Positions 56,070 through 64,000 of a stretch of 64,000 nt of DNA are shown one piece after another (positions within the stretch are counted from its first letter, which is position 1; every line of letters starts with the position of its first letter). The notes under the pieces were generated by a model. The model did no database searches. It was not told where the DNA came from and saw only the letters and a list, made by a program, of their open reading frames with translations. Origin of the DNA: an uncultured Rubripirellula sp. (GTDB lineage: Bacteria; Planctomycetota; Planctomycetia; Pirellulales; Pirellulaceae); assembly GCA_938075415.1 (NCBI GenBank), contig CALJHC010000025.1:103341-167340 (forward strand). The letters are read 5' to 3'. A program made the position numbers and the translations under genes.

Positions 56070-57470
56070 TCACATCGGAGCGATTCTTTCCGAGCCCATG
56101 TCTGTGGTCAGTACGACATGAGCGTCAAAAGATCGCCGAATCAGCTCATGTTTGATACTTTGGTGTTCAGGGGAGTCCCATAGATCGTCAAACTCCCAGG
56201 GGTCATTTGCGAGGTCGTAGAGTTCGCCTAGGTTTTTGTCGTGATACATGCACAGTTTGTGAGTCGGTGTCCTGAACATGGTTCCAAAGGTTCCTGACCC
56301 ACCTGTGAAATGAGGGTCCAGTGCGTCAAAGTATTCGCTGCGAACGAACTCACGGATATGACCGGGTGAAACGCTTCCTGTCAGGATTGGAAGCAGGCTC
56401 TGTCCTTGAAAATAATTGGGGATTTCGACCCCGCAAAGATCCAGTAGGGTCGCACTCATATCGAGCAATTCTACAAGTCCGTCGCTGCGCAGGTCTTCGG
56501 CAAACTGCCCTGGCCAGTTAAAGATAAGTGGCACACGAACCAGACCTTCGTAGAAGCGACACCCCTTGTACATCAGGCCATGGTCTCCGAGGGACTCGCC
56601 GTGATCGCTGGTGAAGATAATCACCGTGTCATCGCGTTGATTGGATTTGTCCAGGTAGTCAAGGATTCTCTTGAATTGGTCGTCAATTTGCGCGATCATC
56701 GCGTAGTAACGAGCTTGGGCCTTTTTTGCTTCGTGTTGTTCTGGCGTGCGTAGTTCGTCTTGGAAGTCGAGCGCTGCAAGTTTTTTCTGATGCGTGAGAT
56801 CGCTTTCCCGAAAATGAGGGCCGGGAAGGGCGTCCGGATTGAAACGATCAGCATAGGATTTTGGGGGTAGGAACGGAGGATGCGGATCGTAAATGTTGAC
56901 GTTCAGCATCCAGGGTTCTTCGGTGCTTTGCTGCGATTCAATAAATTGAATCGCGCGATCTGTAGCCCAAGTGGTCTGGTGTAATTCAGTTGGAACACCA
57001 TCTTCGTGCTGTCGCAGGGCGTCAAGATCGCCTCCCCGTTGCTGAACCCAATCCGCATAATCATGCCCTTCTTGCCAATCATCACGTGGGGCGTGGCTGA
57101 ACTTCCAAAATGAGAAACCATCGTCGACGCGTGGTTCGGTGCGTTTTCCCGAACTTTGCAGATGAAATTTTCCGATCATGCCACAGTGGTATCCCGAGTT
57201 GGCGATGAGTCGGCTGATGATGGGTGGGAAATCTGGAAAGGTGTCGTTTCCGTTTCGAGTGTTGTGAACTCGCGACGGGTACATGCCAGTCATGAAGCTG
57301 GATCGACTTGGTGTGCAGATCGGACTTTGGCAATAAGCATGGGTAAATGCAACGCCGGATGAAACCAAACTATCGATTGTTGGCGTAACAACATCTGGGT
57401 TCCCAAGTGCGCGGATGGTGTCGAACCGCTGTTGGTCGGTGCAGTACCAAAGGATATTCGGTCGTTTCAT
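56070..57470 (-). CDS. Sulfatase without signal peptide (Cys-type), 466 aa
   Basis: Start is ATG 57470, directly at MKRPNILWYCTDQQRFD, with no signal peptide; a 16-codon extension to 57518 (MGSAPRIPTEQDKQRI) also lacks one. Modification site Cys52-Thr-Pro-Ser-Arg56, followed by SSFMTGMYPSRVHN; further conserved parts are YHCGMIGKFHLQ, NIYDPHPPFLPPKSYAD, FTSDHGESLGDHGLMYKG and LFNWPGQF-like. The protein looks cytoplasmic, or is exported by another route, for example as a partner. Cytoplasmic sulfatases act on imported small sulfate esters such as choline sulfate, which would fit a neighbouring uptake system; substrate unknown. Confidence 0.9.
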   Translation of the reverse strand: MKRPNILWYCTDQQRFDTIRALGNPDVVTPTIDSLVSSGVAFTHAYCQSPICTPSRSSFMTGMYPSRVHNTRNGNDTFPDFPPIISRLIANSGYHCGMIGKFHLQSSGKRTEPRVDDGFSFWKFSHAPRDDWQEGHDYADWVQQRGGDLDALRQHEDGVPTELHQTTWATDRAIQFIESQQSTEEPWMLNVNIYDPHPPFLPPKSYADRFNPDALPGPHFRESDLTHQKKLAALDFQDELRTPEQHEAKKAQARYYAMIAQIDDQFKRILDYLDKSNQRDDTVIIFTSDHGESLGDHGLMYKGCRFYEGLVRVPLIFNWPGQFAEDLRSDGLVELLDMSATLLDLCGVEIPNYFQGQSLLPILTGSVSPGHIREFVRSEYFDALDPHFTGGSGTFGTMFRTPTHKLCMYHDKNLGELYDLANDPWEFDDLWDSPEHQSIKHELIRRSFDAHVVLTTDMGSERIAPM

Positions 57471-57718
57471 GATTCGCTGTTTATCTTGTTCTGTCGGGAT
57501 GCGGGGTGCAGACCCCAACGAGATGACTGTTGGATGATGGGTTAAGTGATGCCACCCCAGTAACGGTTTGCACTGTCTTTTGTGCTCACCTGAAATGTTG
57601 ATCTTGGTTACGCTGATGAAAGCATTCCGCCCGCATCGTTATGGCTTCCGAGCATGGCGAGGGGTGGCTTGCCAGTGGTTTCGTTCAAATCGCTAAACGA
57701 ACTTGGCAATCAGCTTGT

Positions 57719-59014
57719 CTAGAGATCAACTGATGTTTCGTCAGCGGCACGATCATGTTGTTCACGAAGTTGCTTCATGGTTTCGATGATCGCTTTGGCC
57801 TGTGAGCCTATGGCCACTCGCGCACCTTCGCTTTTCAATGCCGCTTTTCCTGCCTTGCGATGATTGTCGACAATCGTCCAATCCATCATCCAGTTCTGCT
57901 CGATTGCGAAGTCATGTAAGGTCTGAACCGTTTCGTCGAGGCGATCATAAAGTTGATTCGTCGGGTTTGCATCGTAGGAGCGATAGGGGGCTTCGCCACC
58001 AAAACTGATGAGCGACAGGTTCTCATCCTTACGGTTAAGATTCATTTGGATTAGGCACGCAATTACTCCGATGCAACCGAGCACCGCGAGCACAATGATG
58101 ATGGGCCAAATAGTTGATTGACCACCGATTGCGAGGCCGGTGAGGGTGGTCATCAGAAGTAAGCCACCGATAGTGGTGCACAACAGAGTCGGATTGATTC
58201 GATTTCGTTTGCCTCGTGGTGGTGCATTCGGTGCGGCAGGTTGCTGCTCGGGGGCCTCATCAACCGAGACAACCACGGCAGTGATGTTATCGGGGCCGCC
58301 TCGAAGGTTGGCTAGGTCTGCCAAGACTTGGGTGGCATCTGCGTTGGAGAGGCAGTTCAGCAGAGCACCAATTTCTTCGTCATCCACCACGCCGGTTAAT
58401 CCATCACTGCAGAGCAGAAAGCAGTCACCGGTTTCGACAGGGAAGGGGCCCTCAAGGTCGACCTGGACCGATGAGTTTGGACCAAGCGATCGAGTGATTA
58501 CATTTTTGGGGATTGGCCCTGTCCATGCGGAATGATCCAGCTCTGGATTTGCTTCGATTTCCCAAACCAGCGAGTGATCAAACGTCAGTTGTTCTAACCG
58601 ATTTTTTCGCAATCGATAAACTCTTGAGTCACCGACATGACCGACGACCGCACCCGCTTTGCTGATTGCCAAGCTGCTCGCTGTTGTTCCCATGTTGTGG
58701 AACTCAGGGTTGCTTTGACCTTTGTTATGAATCTCGCGGTTTGCGTCGATCAACGCATCGCGAAGTGTTTCTGTGTTGGCCGTTGTGCTGTGAAAATAGG
58801 TTTGGGAGATGTGCTGGGTGGCAATCTGGCTCGCCAGTTCACCTGCTGCATGGGCCCCCATACCGTCTGCAACAACAAAAAGATGTCCGTGCGAAGTGAA
58901 GCGTTGCTCGGTCTTTGCAGGAACACAGGTTAAGGAGTCCTGATTGTTGGATCGGCGCATACCGACATCGGTAACGTGCGAGAATTCGATGCCAGATTTC
59001 CAAGTTTGCGTCAC
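57719..59014 (-). CDS. Membrane-bound PP2C-type protein phosphatase, 431 aa
   Basis: Metal-dependent Ser/Thr phosphatase. Seen: VGMRRSNNQDS (family motif with Gln for Glu), FVVADGMGAHAAGELAS (Asp50), GHVGDSRVYRLRK, LLCSDGLTGVVDDEE (Asp204) and GGPDNITAVVV (Asp242). After the catalytic domain (to about 255) come two transmembrane helices (about 276-297 and 302-325) and a cytosolic C-terminal domain (about 330-431) of unknown function with a helical end IIETMKQLREQHDRA. No protein kinase is next to it. It is likely part of a serine/threonine-phosphorylation network, common in planctomycetes. Confidence 0.9.
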   Translation of the reverse strand: MTQTWKSGIEFSHVTDVGMRRSNNQDSLTCVPAKTEQRFTSHGHLFVVADGMGAHAAGELASQIATQHISQTYFHSTTANTETLRDALIDANREIHNKGQSNPEFHNMGTTASSLAISKAGAVVGHVGDSRVYRLRKNRLEQLTFDHSLVWEIEANPELDHSAWTGPIPKNVITRSLGPNSSVQVDLEGPFPVETGDCFLLCSDGLTGVVDDEEIGALLNCLSNADATQVLADLANLRGGPDNITAVVVSVDEAPEQQPAAPNAPPRGKRNRINPTLLCTTIGGLLLMTTLTGLAIGGQSTIWPIIIVLAVLGCIGVIACLIQMNLNRKDENLSLISFGGEAPYRSYDANPTNQLYDRLDETVQTLHDFAIEQNWMMDWTIVDNHRKAGKAALKSEGARVAIGSQAKAIIETMKQLREQHDRAADETSVDL

Positions 59015-60228
59015 CAGTATCGGTTGGTTGCTAGGTCAGTTGTGGGTGACAGAGAATTGGTCTGAGCTTTCCAAGGTGAATAAAATCAGGCATTTGATCG
59101 CTTTAGAATGATGCTACCGGGCCAGGAACCGTCACCCCGGTCCATTTGAACCGCAGCTGTCTCCTGATTCACCACAAATTTTATTGTATCACGAGGATCT
59201 AGTGGAGGGATCGGATAGAGAGATCGGGGTTTTGCCGCTATTTGCGTTGACTCGCTTTCATCGCGGAGCTTGGTTTTGATCGTTTTCCACCGCCTCATTC
59301 GCGGTTCGCCTGAGGCCGAAGGAAATTGGGTCTGGTTGGATGAGGCCCCAGAATCACAATCTTTTGGATCACTGTCTCTGGGTTCATTCTCTTTTGACTA
59401 TCTGTCAGGGCTGCTACCCCGACTGGGAGTGAAGTCGTTTCAGAGGTGGTGAACTTTGAGCCTTCAATGCTAGGTTACTCGGCATCGCAGTGATTGCGCA
59501 CCTCGGCGACCAAACTTATCAGAAACTCTGGCCACACGCGGTTGTCTATGCCAACATCACAGCGTTTAACGTTGTGAGAATTCGTAGCTATTGGATGATT
59601 TACAAAGACTGATCCGACTGGTGAGGTTCGGAGGCAGGGTGTCGAGACGCTTGCTTGAGACTCCGCGACTTGATCATGTTTGCCTCTTTTTCGCAATTGC
59701 TGGCGTTCGGGCAGGGCGATACATGGTCGATGAGACCGTCATCACCTGCTTGTTTACCGTAAAATGTGGTGGTGTTGGGTGTGTGAATTGGATGATTCGG
59801 TCGTCATCGTGGGTCATCATCGGGGGCAAACGGGTCCTCGGTCGATGACGTGATGGCATGCCTTCGTTTTTGGAAAGCGGTTAATTTGGGGAAAGGGACG
59901 GAATCTTGGATTCCAGTGCGCAAGCGATCTCAGGAAGAACAGTGGTGAATCAATACCGTGGGAGTGGTCTTTGGTTTTTGAAGATTTCCATGGGCTGGTA
60001 TCGACGTGAAGGGAATCCTCGTCCTCGGTAAAAGTGGTATGGTTGCGTCACCGAGTCGAATCGATGTTGATTGGTTACTCATCGAGGGCGGTTCGTTCTT
60101 TTCGTTATTTTACGCCTCAGCCCTAAGATGTTGAGGTGGTGAGGGATGTGGCCCGGGACGATGAAGTTGAAATAAGAATCACCAAGCTAATCAATTGGTG
60201 TGTTCTGCGTAATTTGAGAAGCGAGACG
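59015..60228. other. Long intergenic region, one possible small gene
   Basis: About 1.2 kb between the divergent phosphatase and aldehyde dehydrogenase genes. Apart from the possible small gene at 59086-59298 I see no supported feature, repeat array or hairpin. Confidence 0.4.
59086..59298 (-). CDS. Possible small hypothetical protein, 70 aa
   Basis: A minus-strand frame of 70 codons ahead of the PP2C gene, same strand, ending 71 bases before its start. The predicted peptide has a believable make-up (basic start RRWKTIKTKLRDESES; then PLDPRDTIKFVVNQETAA and a Gly/Trp-containing end GDGSWPGSIILKRSNA) with sense-like codons, but no ribosome binding site or known domain. It could be a small conserved protein or chance. 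Confidence 0.35.
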   Translation of the reverse strand: MRRWKTIKTKLRDESESTQIAAKPRSLYPIPPLDPRDTIKFVVNQETAAVQMDRGDGSWPGSIILKRSNA

Positions 60229-61674
60229 ATGATGAAAAAATCGCAGGGCTCGAGCAATCGCTCAGCTTGGCAGTTCATGCCGTTGCGGGAACGATGCAAG
60301 CGAATCGCAAAGGTGGCTGCGCAATTTGCTGATAACGCCGACGAATGGACGCGTCTCTGCCGGCGGAGTTGGCGAGAGAATTCCTTGGAAACAATCTCTG
60401 GCGAGTTGCTACCGCTTTGCTCCGCGCTGCGTTGGATTGGGCGACGCGGTCCTTCGTTGCTGAGACCAAAGCGTCTTGGTGTCTTTGGGCGTCCTTTATG
60501 GCTGTGGGGGGTGCGTAACGAAGTGCATCGCCAACCGCACGGTGAAGTTTTGATTCTCGGTACTTGGAACTACCCCTTGTTGTTGGTCGGTACACAGATC
60601 GCGCAGGCTCTCGCGGCGGGGAATCGTGTTTTATTCAAACCGGCAGAGGGTTGTGAAGCGCTGAGCGAGAGATTGGTTCAGGCTTTTTACGAATGTGGTA
60701 TTCCCGGCGACGCCTTGCAATTACTCGATTCTTCGAAGGAAACCGCGGTCGCTACGATTGATGCCGGAGTTGACTTGATCGTTTTGACGGGTTCTGCCGC
60801 AACGGGGAAGGCCATTTTTCGGCAAGCTGCTGAAACGCTGACTCCGATGATTCTCGAACTCAGTGGTTGTGATGCGGTTCTTGTCTTGCCCGGATCCGAT
60901 CTAAAGCGTGCTGCTGATGCCATCGCTTTTGGTTTATCGTTCAACAGTGGTGCGACCTGCATTGGGCCGCGTCGATTAATCGGTCGTGATCATGAAGTCG
61001 AAGGTGTCTTGCAGCATTTGCTGCCAACACTCGCGTTATCGCCAGAACTCGCTATCCATCCAGCAGCGCAAGGAGAGGTGGGACGTGTCATTTCTCAATG
61101 TTTGGAATCTGGGGGCGAAGATCGAACGGGGCGATATTCGCAAAAGGATTTTGAAGAATCTGGACGAATGGCGCCGCTGGTTATTGATCGAATCAATGCG
61201 GGGGATGCGATCGCAAACACTGATCTGTTTGCGCCGGTGTTATCGGCGATTCGCGTGAAGGAGATCAAGGATGCAATCGAGATCATCAATGATTGCCGTT
61301 ACCGGCTTGCGGCGAGTGTCTTTGGGCCACCGAGTGATGCAAGAAGCGTTGGGTCGGAGTTGTCCGTTGGTTCGACGACGATCAACGATTTGATCGTCCC
61401 GACGGCCGACCCGCGGGTCTCCTTTGGTGGTCGTGGTGATAGTGGCTTCGGTGTGACTCGGGGGGAAAGCGGTTTATTAGCAATGACGGTTCCTGTCTTG
61501 AAGGGCAGACGAGTCATTCGTTTCACACCGCACCTTGTCTTTCGCTCTGCCTCTGATGCACAAACGTTACTCGGTGCGCTACGACTTATGCATGGTTCCT
61601 CGATCCGTTCGAGGTTTGCAGGATTACGACGCCTGGTTAGTAGTGTGATGAGAGGACGAAACGATAACGAATGA
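60229..61674 (+). CDS. Aldehyde dehydrogenase family protein, 481 aa
   Basis: NAD(P)-dependent oxidation of an aldehyde to acid. Seen: LGTWNYPLLLVGTQIAQALA, KPAEGCEALSERL, GSAATGKAIF (cofactor site), ILELSGCDAVLVL (catalytic Glu) and FNSGATCIGPRR (catalytic Cys), plus the C-terminal SFGGRGDSGFGVTRGESGLL. Start is ATG 60229 (or 60232); a GTG at 60136 would add a non-family extension. It sits 198 bases upstream of the CrtI/CrtN-like gene on the same strand. In planctomycetes and staphylococci an aldehyde dehydrogenase oxidises carotenoid aldehydes, which makes that role plausible here. Confidence 0.9.
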   Translation: MMKKSQGSSNRSAWQFMPLRERCKRIAKVAAQFADNADEWTRLCRRSWRENSLETISGELLPLCSALRWIGRRGPSLLRPKRLGVFGRPLWLWGVRNEVHRQPHGEVLILGTWNYPLLLVGTQIAQALAAGNRVLFKPAEGCEALSERLVQAFYECGIPGDALQLLDSSKETAVATIDAGVDLIVLTGSAATGKAIFRQAAETLTPMILELSGCDAVLVLPGSDLKRAADAIAFGLSFNSGATCIGPRRLIGRDHEVEGVLQHLLPTLALSPELAIHPAAQGEVGRVISQCLESGGEDRTGRYSQKDFEESGRMAPLVIDRINAGDAIANTDLFAPVLSAIRVKEIKDAIEIINDCRYRLAASVFGPPSDARSVGSELSVGSTTINDLIVPTADPRVSFGGRGDSGFGVTRGESGLLAMTVPVLKGRRVIRFTPHLVFRSASDAQTLLGALRLMHGSSIRSRFAGLRRLVSSVMRGRNDNE

Positions 61675-61872
61675 TGACACATTGGTGATTTGTTTGTGAG
61701 AGTGCAAGATGCCGGTGATCAGCGACCTTGGCAAGCTTGTTTACCGTGGCAACGCATCGTTGCTTTTTGGCGTATCACTATGTTGGCGAATCACTATGGT
61801 TCTCGTGCTTGCCGACCGTTAACGTTCGATAAGTAATATTAGTCAAGGCCCCTTAAGTCAGAAGTTTTCAGG

Positions 61873-63441
61873 ATGAGTGCTCGTAACCCCGATTCAACTC
61901 AAGTGGTCGTCATAGGCAGTGGTCTGGCTGGCCTCGCGTCCGCTTGTGTTCTTGGCGCCAGAGGATACCGCGTCACGCTTCTTGAAAAGAATGACTGGTA
62001 CGGCGGTAAGGCTGCTCGTCATGAGGCTGCGGGGTTTCGCTTTGATATGGGGCCCACCATCCTCACGCTGCCGAGTGTCCTTAGTCGGGTTTTTGCTGAG
62101 GCGGGTCGGGAAATGAAGGACTATCTGCAGTTGTTACCGCTTGATCCGCAGTGGAGGTGCTTTTTTGATGAGGATGCGGACGGCTCTGAGCCGGCGGTTC
62201 TCGATTTGGTTGCGGACCTCCATACGATGAAGCAGCATCTGGACGCCTTCACAACGAACGGAAAAAATGCGACCGGCTATGAAAAATTTATTGATGTCAG
62301 CAAGCAGTTGCATGGTGTTTCCGATCGTTTTTTCTTTTGGCGATCGATTAATGGGCTGGCGGACACGATGGAAGTGGGTGGGGCATTATCGGCCTCGGTG
62401 CTGAAAGATGTTTTATCGCTTCGAATGGGGCGAAGTGTTGCATCGGTTGTTCGGTCTCACGTACCGGATCAACGCGTCGCACAGATGATGGATCATTTCA
62501 CGCAGTATGTCGGTTCTTCTCCCTATCAGTCGCCCGCGGTACTTTGTGGGATTGCACACATGCAGACACAGGAAGGGATCTGGTATCCCGTTGGTGGGAC
62601 TCGCGCGGTTCCCGAGGCTTTGGGGAAACTTGCGCGGGAACTTGGTGTAGAGATTCGTCTGAACGTGGATGTCAGGAAGATTGAGACGGATGGGAAAAGC
62701 GTGACTGGCGTCTCGACAGACGATGGCGAGACGATTGCTTGTGATGCGGTGGTAAGCAACTGCGATGCGATCCGTACTTACCGGGATCTGTTAGGTGAGA
62801 CCGATCAGGGGAAGCGTTTTACAAAGAAAAATCGCCACGAGCCTGCTTGCAGTGGTGTCGTGATGTACCTGGGGCTTGATCGCAAGTACTCGCAACTTCT
62901 TCATCATAACTTCGTCTTTTCGAAAGATCCCGAGGAAGAATTTGATTGGATTTACAAGCGTGGTGAACCGGCACCCGATCCCACCGCTTACCTCTGTGCC
63001 CCGTCGATTAGTGAACCCGAGGTGGCGCCTGAGGGTGGTGAAGCACTCTACATCCTCGTTCATACTCCATACTTGCGGCCTCATCATGACTGGAAACGAA
63101 TGTTACCAGAGTATCGAGAAGTGATTCTTGATAAGTTGGAACGCACCGCTGGGCTGAGTGATTTGCGACGATCGATTGTTCACGAGTCTTCGCTGACGCC
63201 GGAGGGAATTCATCAGCGGTACCGCGTCCTCAATGGAGCGATCTACGGTCTGGCGAGTCACGGTACCTTCACTGGCGCTTTCAAGCCCGGCAACCGAAGG
63301 AAAGATCTTCAAGGGCTTTATCTTGCCGGGGGTGCGGCGCATCCGGGGCCGGGAATGCCGATGGTGTTGATGAGTGGCTGGATTGCAGCGGATTCTTTGG
63401 ATCAAGATATGGCAAAGGCCAGTGGCAGTCTCGTTGGCTGA
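61873..63441 (+). CDS. CrtI/CrtN-type phytoene/diapophytoene desaturase-family FAD oxidoreductase, 522 aa
   Basis: Carotenoid desaturase or oxidase that binds FAD. Seen: dinucleotide-binding VVVIGSGLAGLASACVLG (Gly15-Ser-Gly-Leu-Ala-Gly20), LEKNDWYGGKAAR, FRFDMGPTILTLPSV, TQYVGSSPYQSPA, YPVGGTRAVPEALGKLA, the acceptor loop SNCDAIRTYRDLLG, and the C-terminal LYLAGGAAHPGPGMPMVLMS. This is the bacterial CrtI group, which includes CrtN/CrtP of the C30 pathway; which reaction it catalyses cannot be read from sequence. The neighbouring aldehyde dehydrogenase suggests a C30 carotenoid acid route. No crtB, crtM or hpnCDE gene is in the window. A 14-bp repeat starts directly at the stop codon. Confidence 0.92.
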   Translation: MSARNPDSTQVVVIGSGLAGLASACVLGARGYRVTLLEKNDWYGGKAARHEAAGFRFDMGPTILTLPSVLSRVFAEAGREMKDYLQLLPLDPQWRCFFDEDADGSEPAVLDLVADLHTMKQHLDAFTTNGKNATGYEKFIDVSKQLHGVSDRFFFWRSINGLADTMEVGGALSASVLKDVLSLRMGRSVASVVRSHVPDQRVAQMMDHFTQYVGSSPYQSPAVLCGIAHMQTQEGIWYPVGGTRAVPEALGKLARELGVEIRLNVDVRKIETDGKSVTGVSTDDGETIACDAVVSNCDAIRTYRDLLGETDQGKRFTKKNRHEPACSGVVMYLGLDRKYSQLLHHNFVFSKDPEEEFDWIYKRGEPAPDPTAYLCAPSISEPEVAPEGGEALYILVHTPYLRPHHDWKRMLPEYREVILDKLERTAGLSDLRRSIVHESSLTPEGIHQRYRVLNGAIYGLASHGTFTGAFKPGNRRKDLQGLYLAGGAAHPGPGMPMVLMSGWIAADSLDQDMAKASGSLVG

Positions 63442-63516
63442 GAACAGGGCATTCAGAACAGGGCCATAAGAACAGGGCCTTCAGAACAGGGCCTTCAGAA
63501 CAGGGCCATAAGAACT
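63441..63516. repeat. Tandem repeat, 14-bp unit, about 5.5 copies
   Basis: Unit AGAACAGGGCCTTC/CATA at 63441, 63455, 63469, 63483 and 63497, with a partial sixth. The first copy begins with the last base of the CrtI-like stop codon. Confidence 0.93.
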
Positions 63517-64000
63517 GGCTCCCGGAGGGAATGTTTTATCGAGAGCGTCACATTACCTTTCGGCCAATTCGTGATTGGGTCAGCTCGGCAGGCTGGGGCA
63601 GTGTTAAGTTTCAAACGGGGAACCCTGCCTGTGCGGGGCAATGGTGAAGTTAACCAATTGCTCGAAAACCCCCAAAGTCGCAATCAAGACCTGTACTGCT
63701 GTGACGAGCAGCAAGGATTGGCATCCCGATCCTCTCTAATCTAGCATTTTGGTGTGGTCTCGCACGCTTTTTTTAAACGCGAGCAGTGACGATGTTGGTG
63801 ATTTCTGGTGCGACTGAATTCTTTGGTGATTAACAGTGTGTTGTCATTGTATTTGCGACAATCGCCAAACATTTTTGCTGAATATTTTTGCTTTTTGTGG
63901 GATGGAACCTCGAAGTGTTAAGATTCGGTTAAGCAATTACGTCGCATTGGTTAAGTTGTGATTTTCTCGTGTGGTCTTGGCGTGACATGGTGGGGATTTA
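63442..64000. other. Right-edge intergenic region
   Basis: About 560 bases to the window end. Begins with the 14-bp array; the last 280 bases become T-rich. No gene is supported on either strand up to the edge. Confidence 0.45.

Overview
The window looks like a chromosomal segment from a planctomycete, most likely of the Pirellula/Rhodopirellula lineage. Reasons: three sulfatases within 64 kb, a multihaem cytochrome c fused to HEAT/TPR repeats, DUF4129, PEGA and GYF_2 domain proteins, a mitochondrial-EFG1-like elongation factor, isolated ribosomal genes outside their usual operons, moderate GC content, and long intergenic gaps. No rRNA, tRNA, CRISPR array, transposase, integrase or phage gene was recognised, so the segment reads as core chromosome rather than an island. 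The assignment is inference from gene content.

Layout. 1-1.2 kb: end of a sugar-phosphate epimerase overlapping a degenerate receiver-like protein. 1.3-6.9 kb: secreted sulfatase, EF-G (spdEFG1 type) with its terminator, and rpsR with its terminator. 7.7-10.5 kb: a 4HBT thioesterase and an ABC-2 type permease with terminator. 11-14.2 kb: ferrochelatase (hemH) and an APH-like kinase. 14.8-19 kb: a DsbD-type thiol reductase translationally coupled to mnmE. 19-24.8 kb, minus strand: YfhO-type membrane protein, PEGA lipoprotein, a coupled pair of small proteins, and ychF. 25.5-33 kb: an anchored low-complexity protein, mannose-1-phosphate guanylyltransferase, octahaem cytochrome-HEAT-TPR protein, a small secreted protein, and glycerate 2-kinase. 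33.4-41.5 kb: Ski2-like helicase, lpxK, a DUF4129 membrane protein with a huge S/N/Q/K-rich linker, a GYF_2 protein and a conserved hypothetical. 41.8-48 kb: THUMP-like methyltransferase, YgfZ-like protein, rarA, aldo/keto reductase. 48.2-57.5 kb: tripartite tricarboxylate transporter (TctA, then a TctC-TctB fusion), and on the opposite strand an Asp-box/sialidase-like protein, a HEAT-containing secreted sulfatase, a secreted beta-propeller protein and a leaderless sulfatase. 57.7-63.4 kb: membrane PP2C phosphatase, aldehyde dehydrogenase and a CrtI/CrtN-type carotenoid desaturase.

Working together. Clear functional groupings are few: dsbD-mnmE (4-bp overlap), the two-gene TTT uptake system, the glycan-desulfation and glycan-binding neighbourhood around it, and an aldehyde dehydrogenase plus CrtN-like pair that resembles the planctomycete carotenoid route. 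Most other genes are single-gene units.

The most unusual feature is not a gene. At least eleven intergenic spacers carry short tandem repeats with units of 13-18 bp, and each array has its own unit sequence. The largest has about 18 copies of a 14-bp unit at 10,637-10,893. I found no clear unknown multi-gene defence or mobile system.
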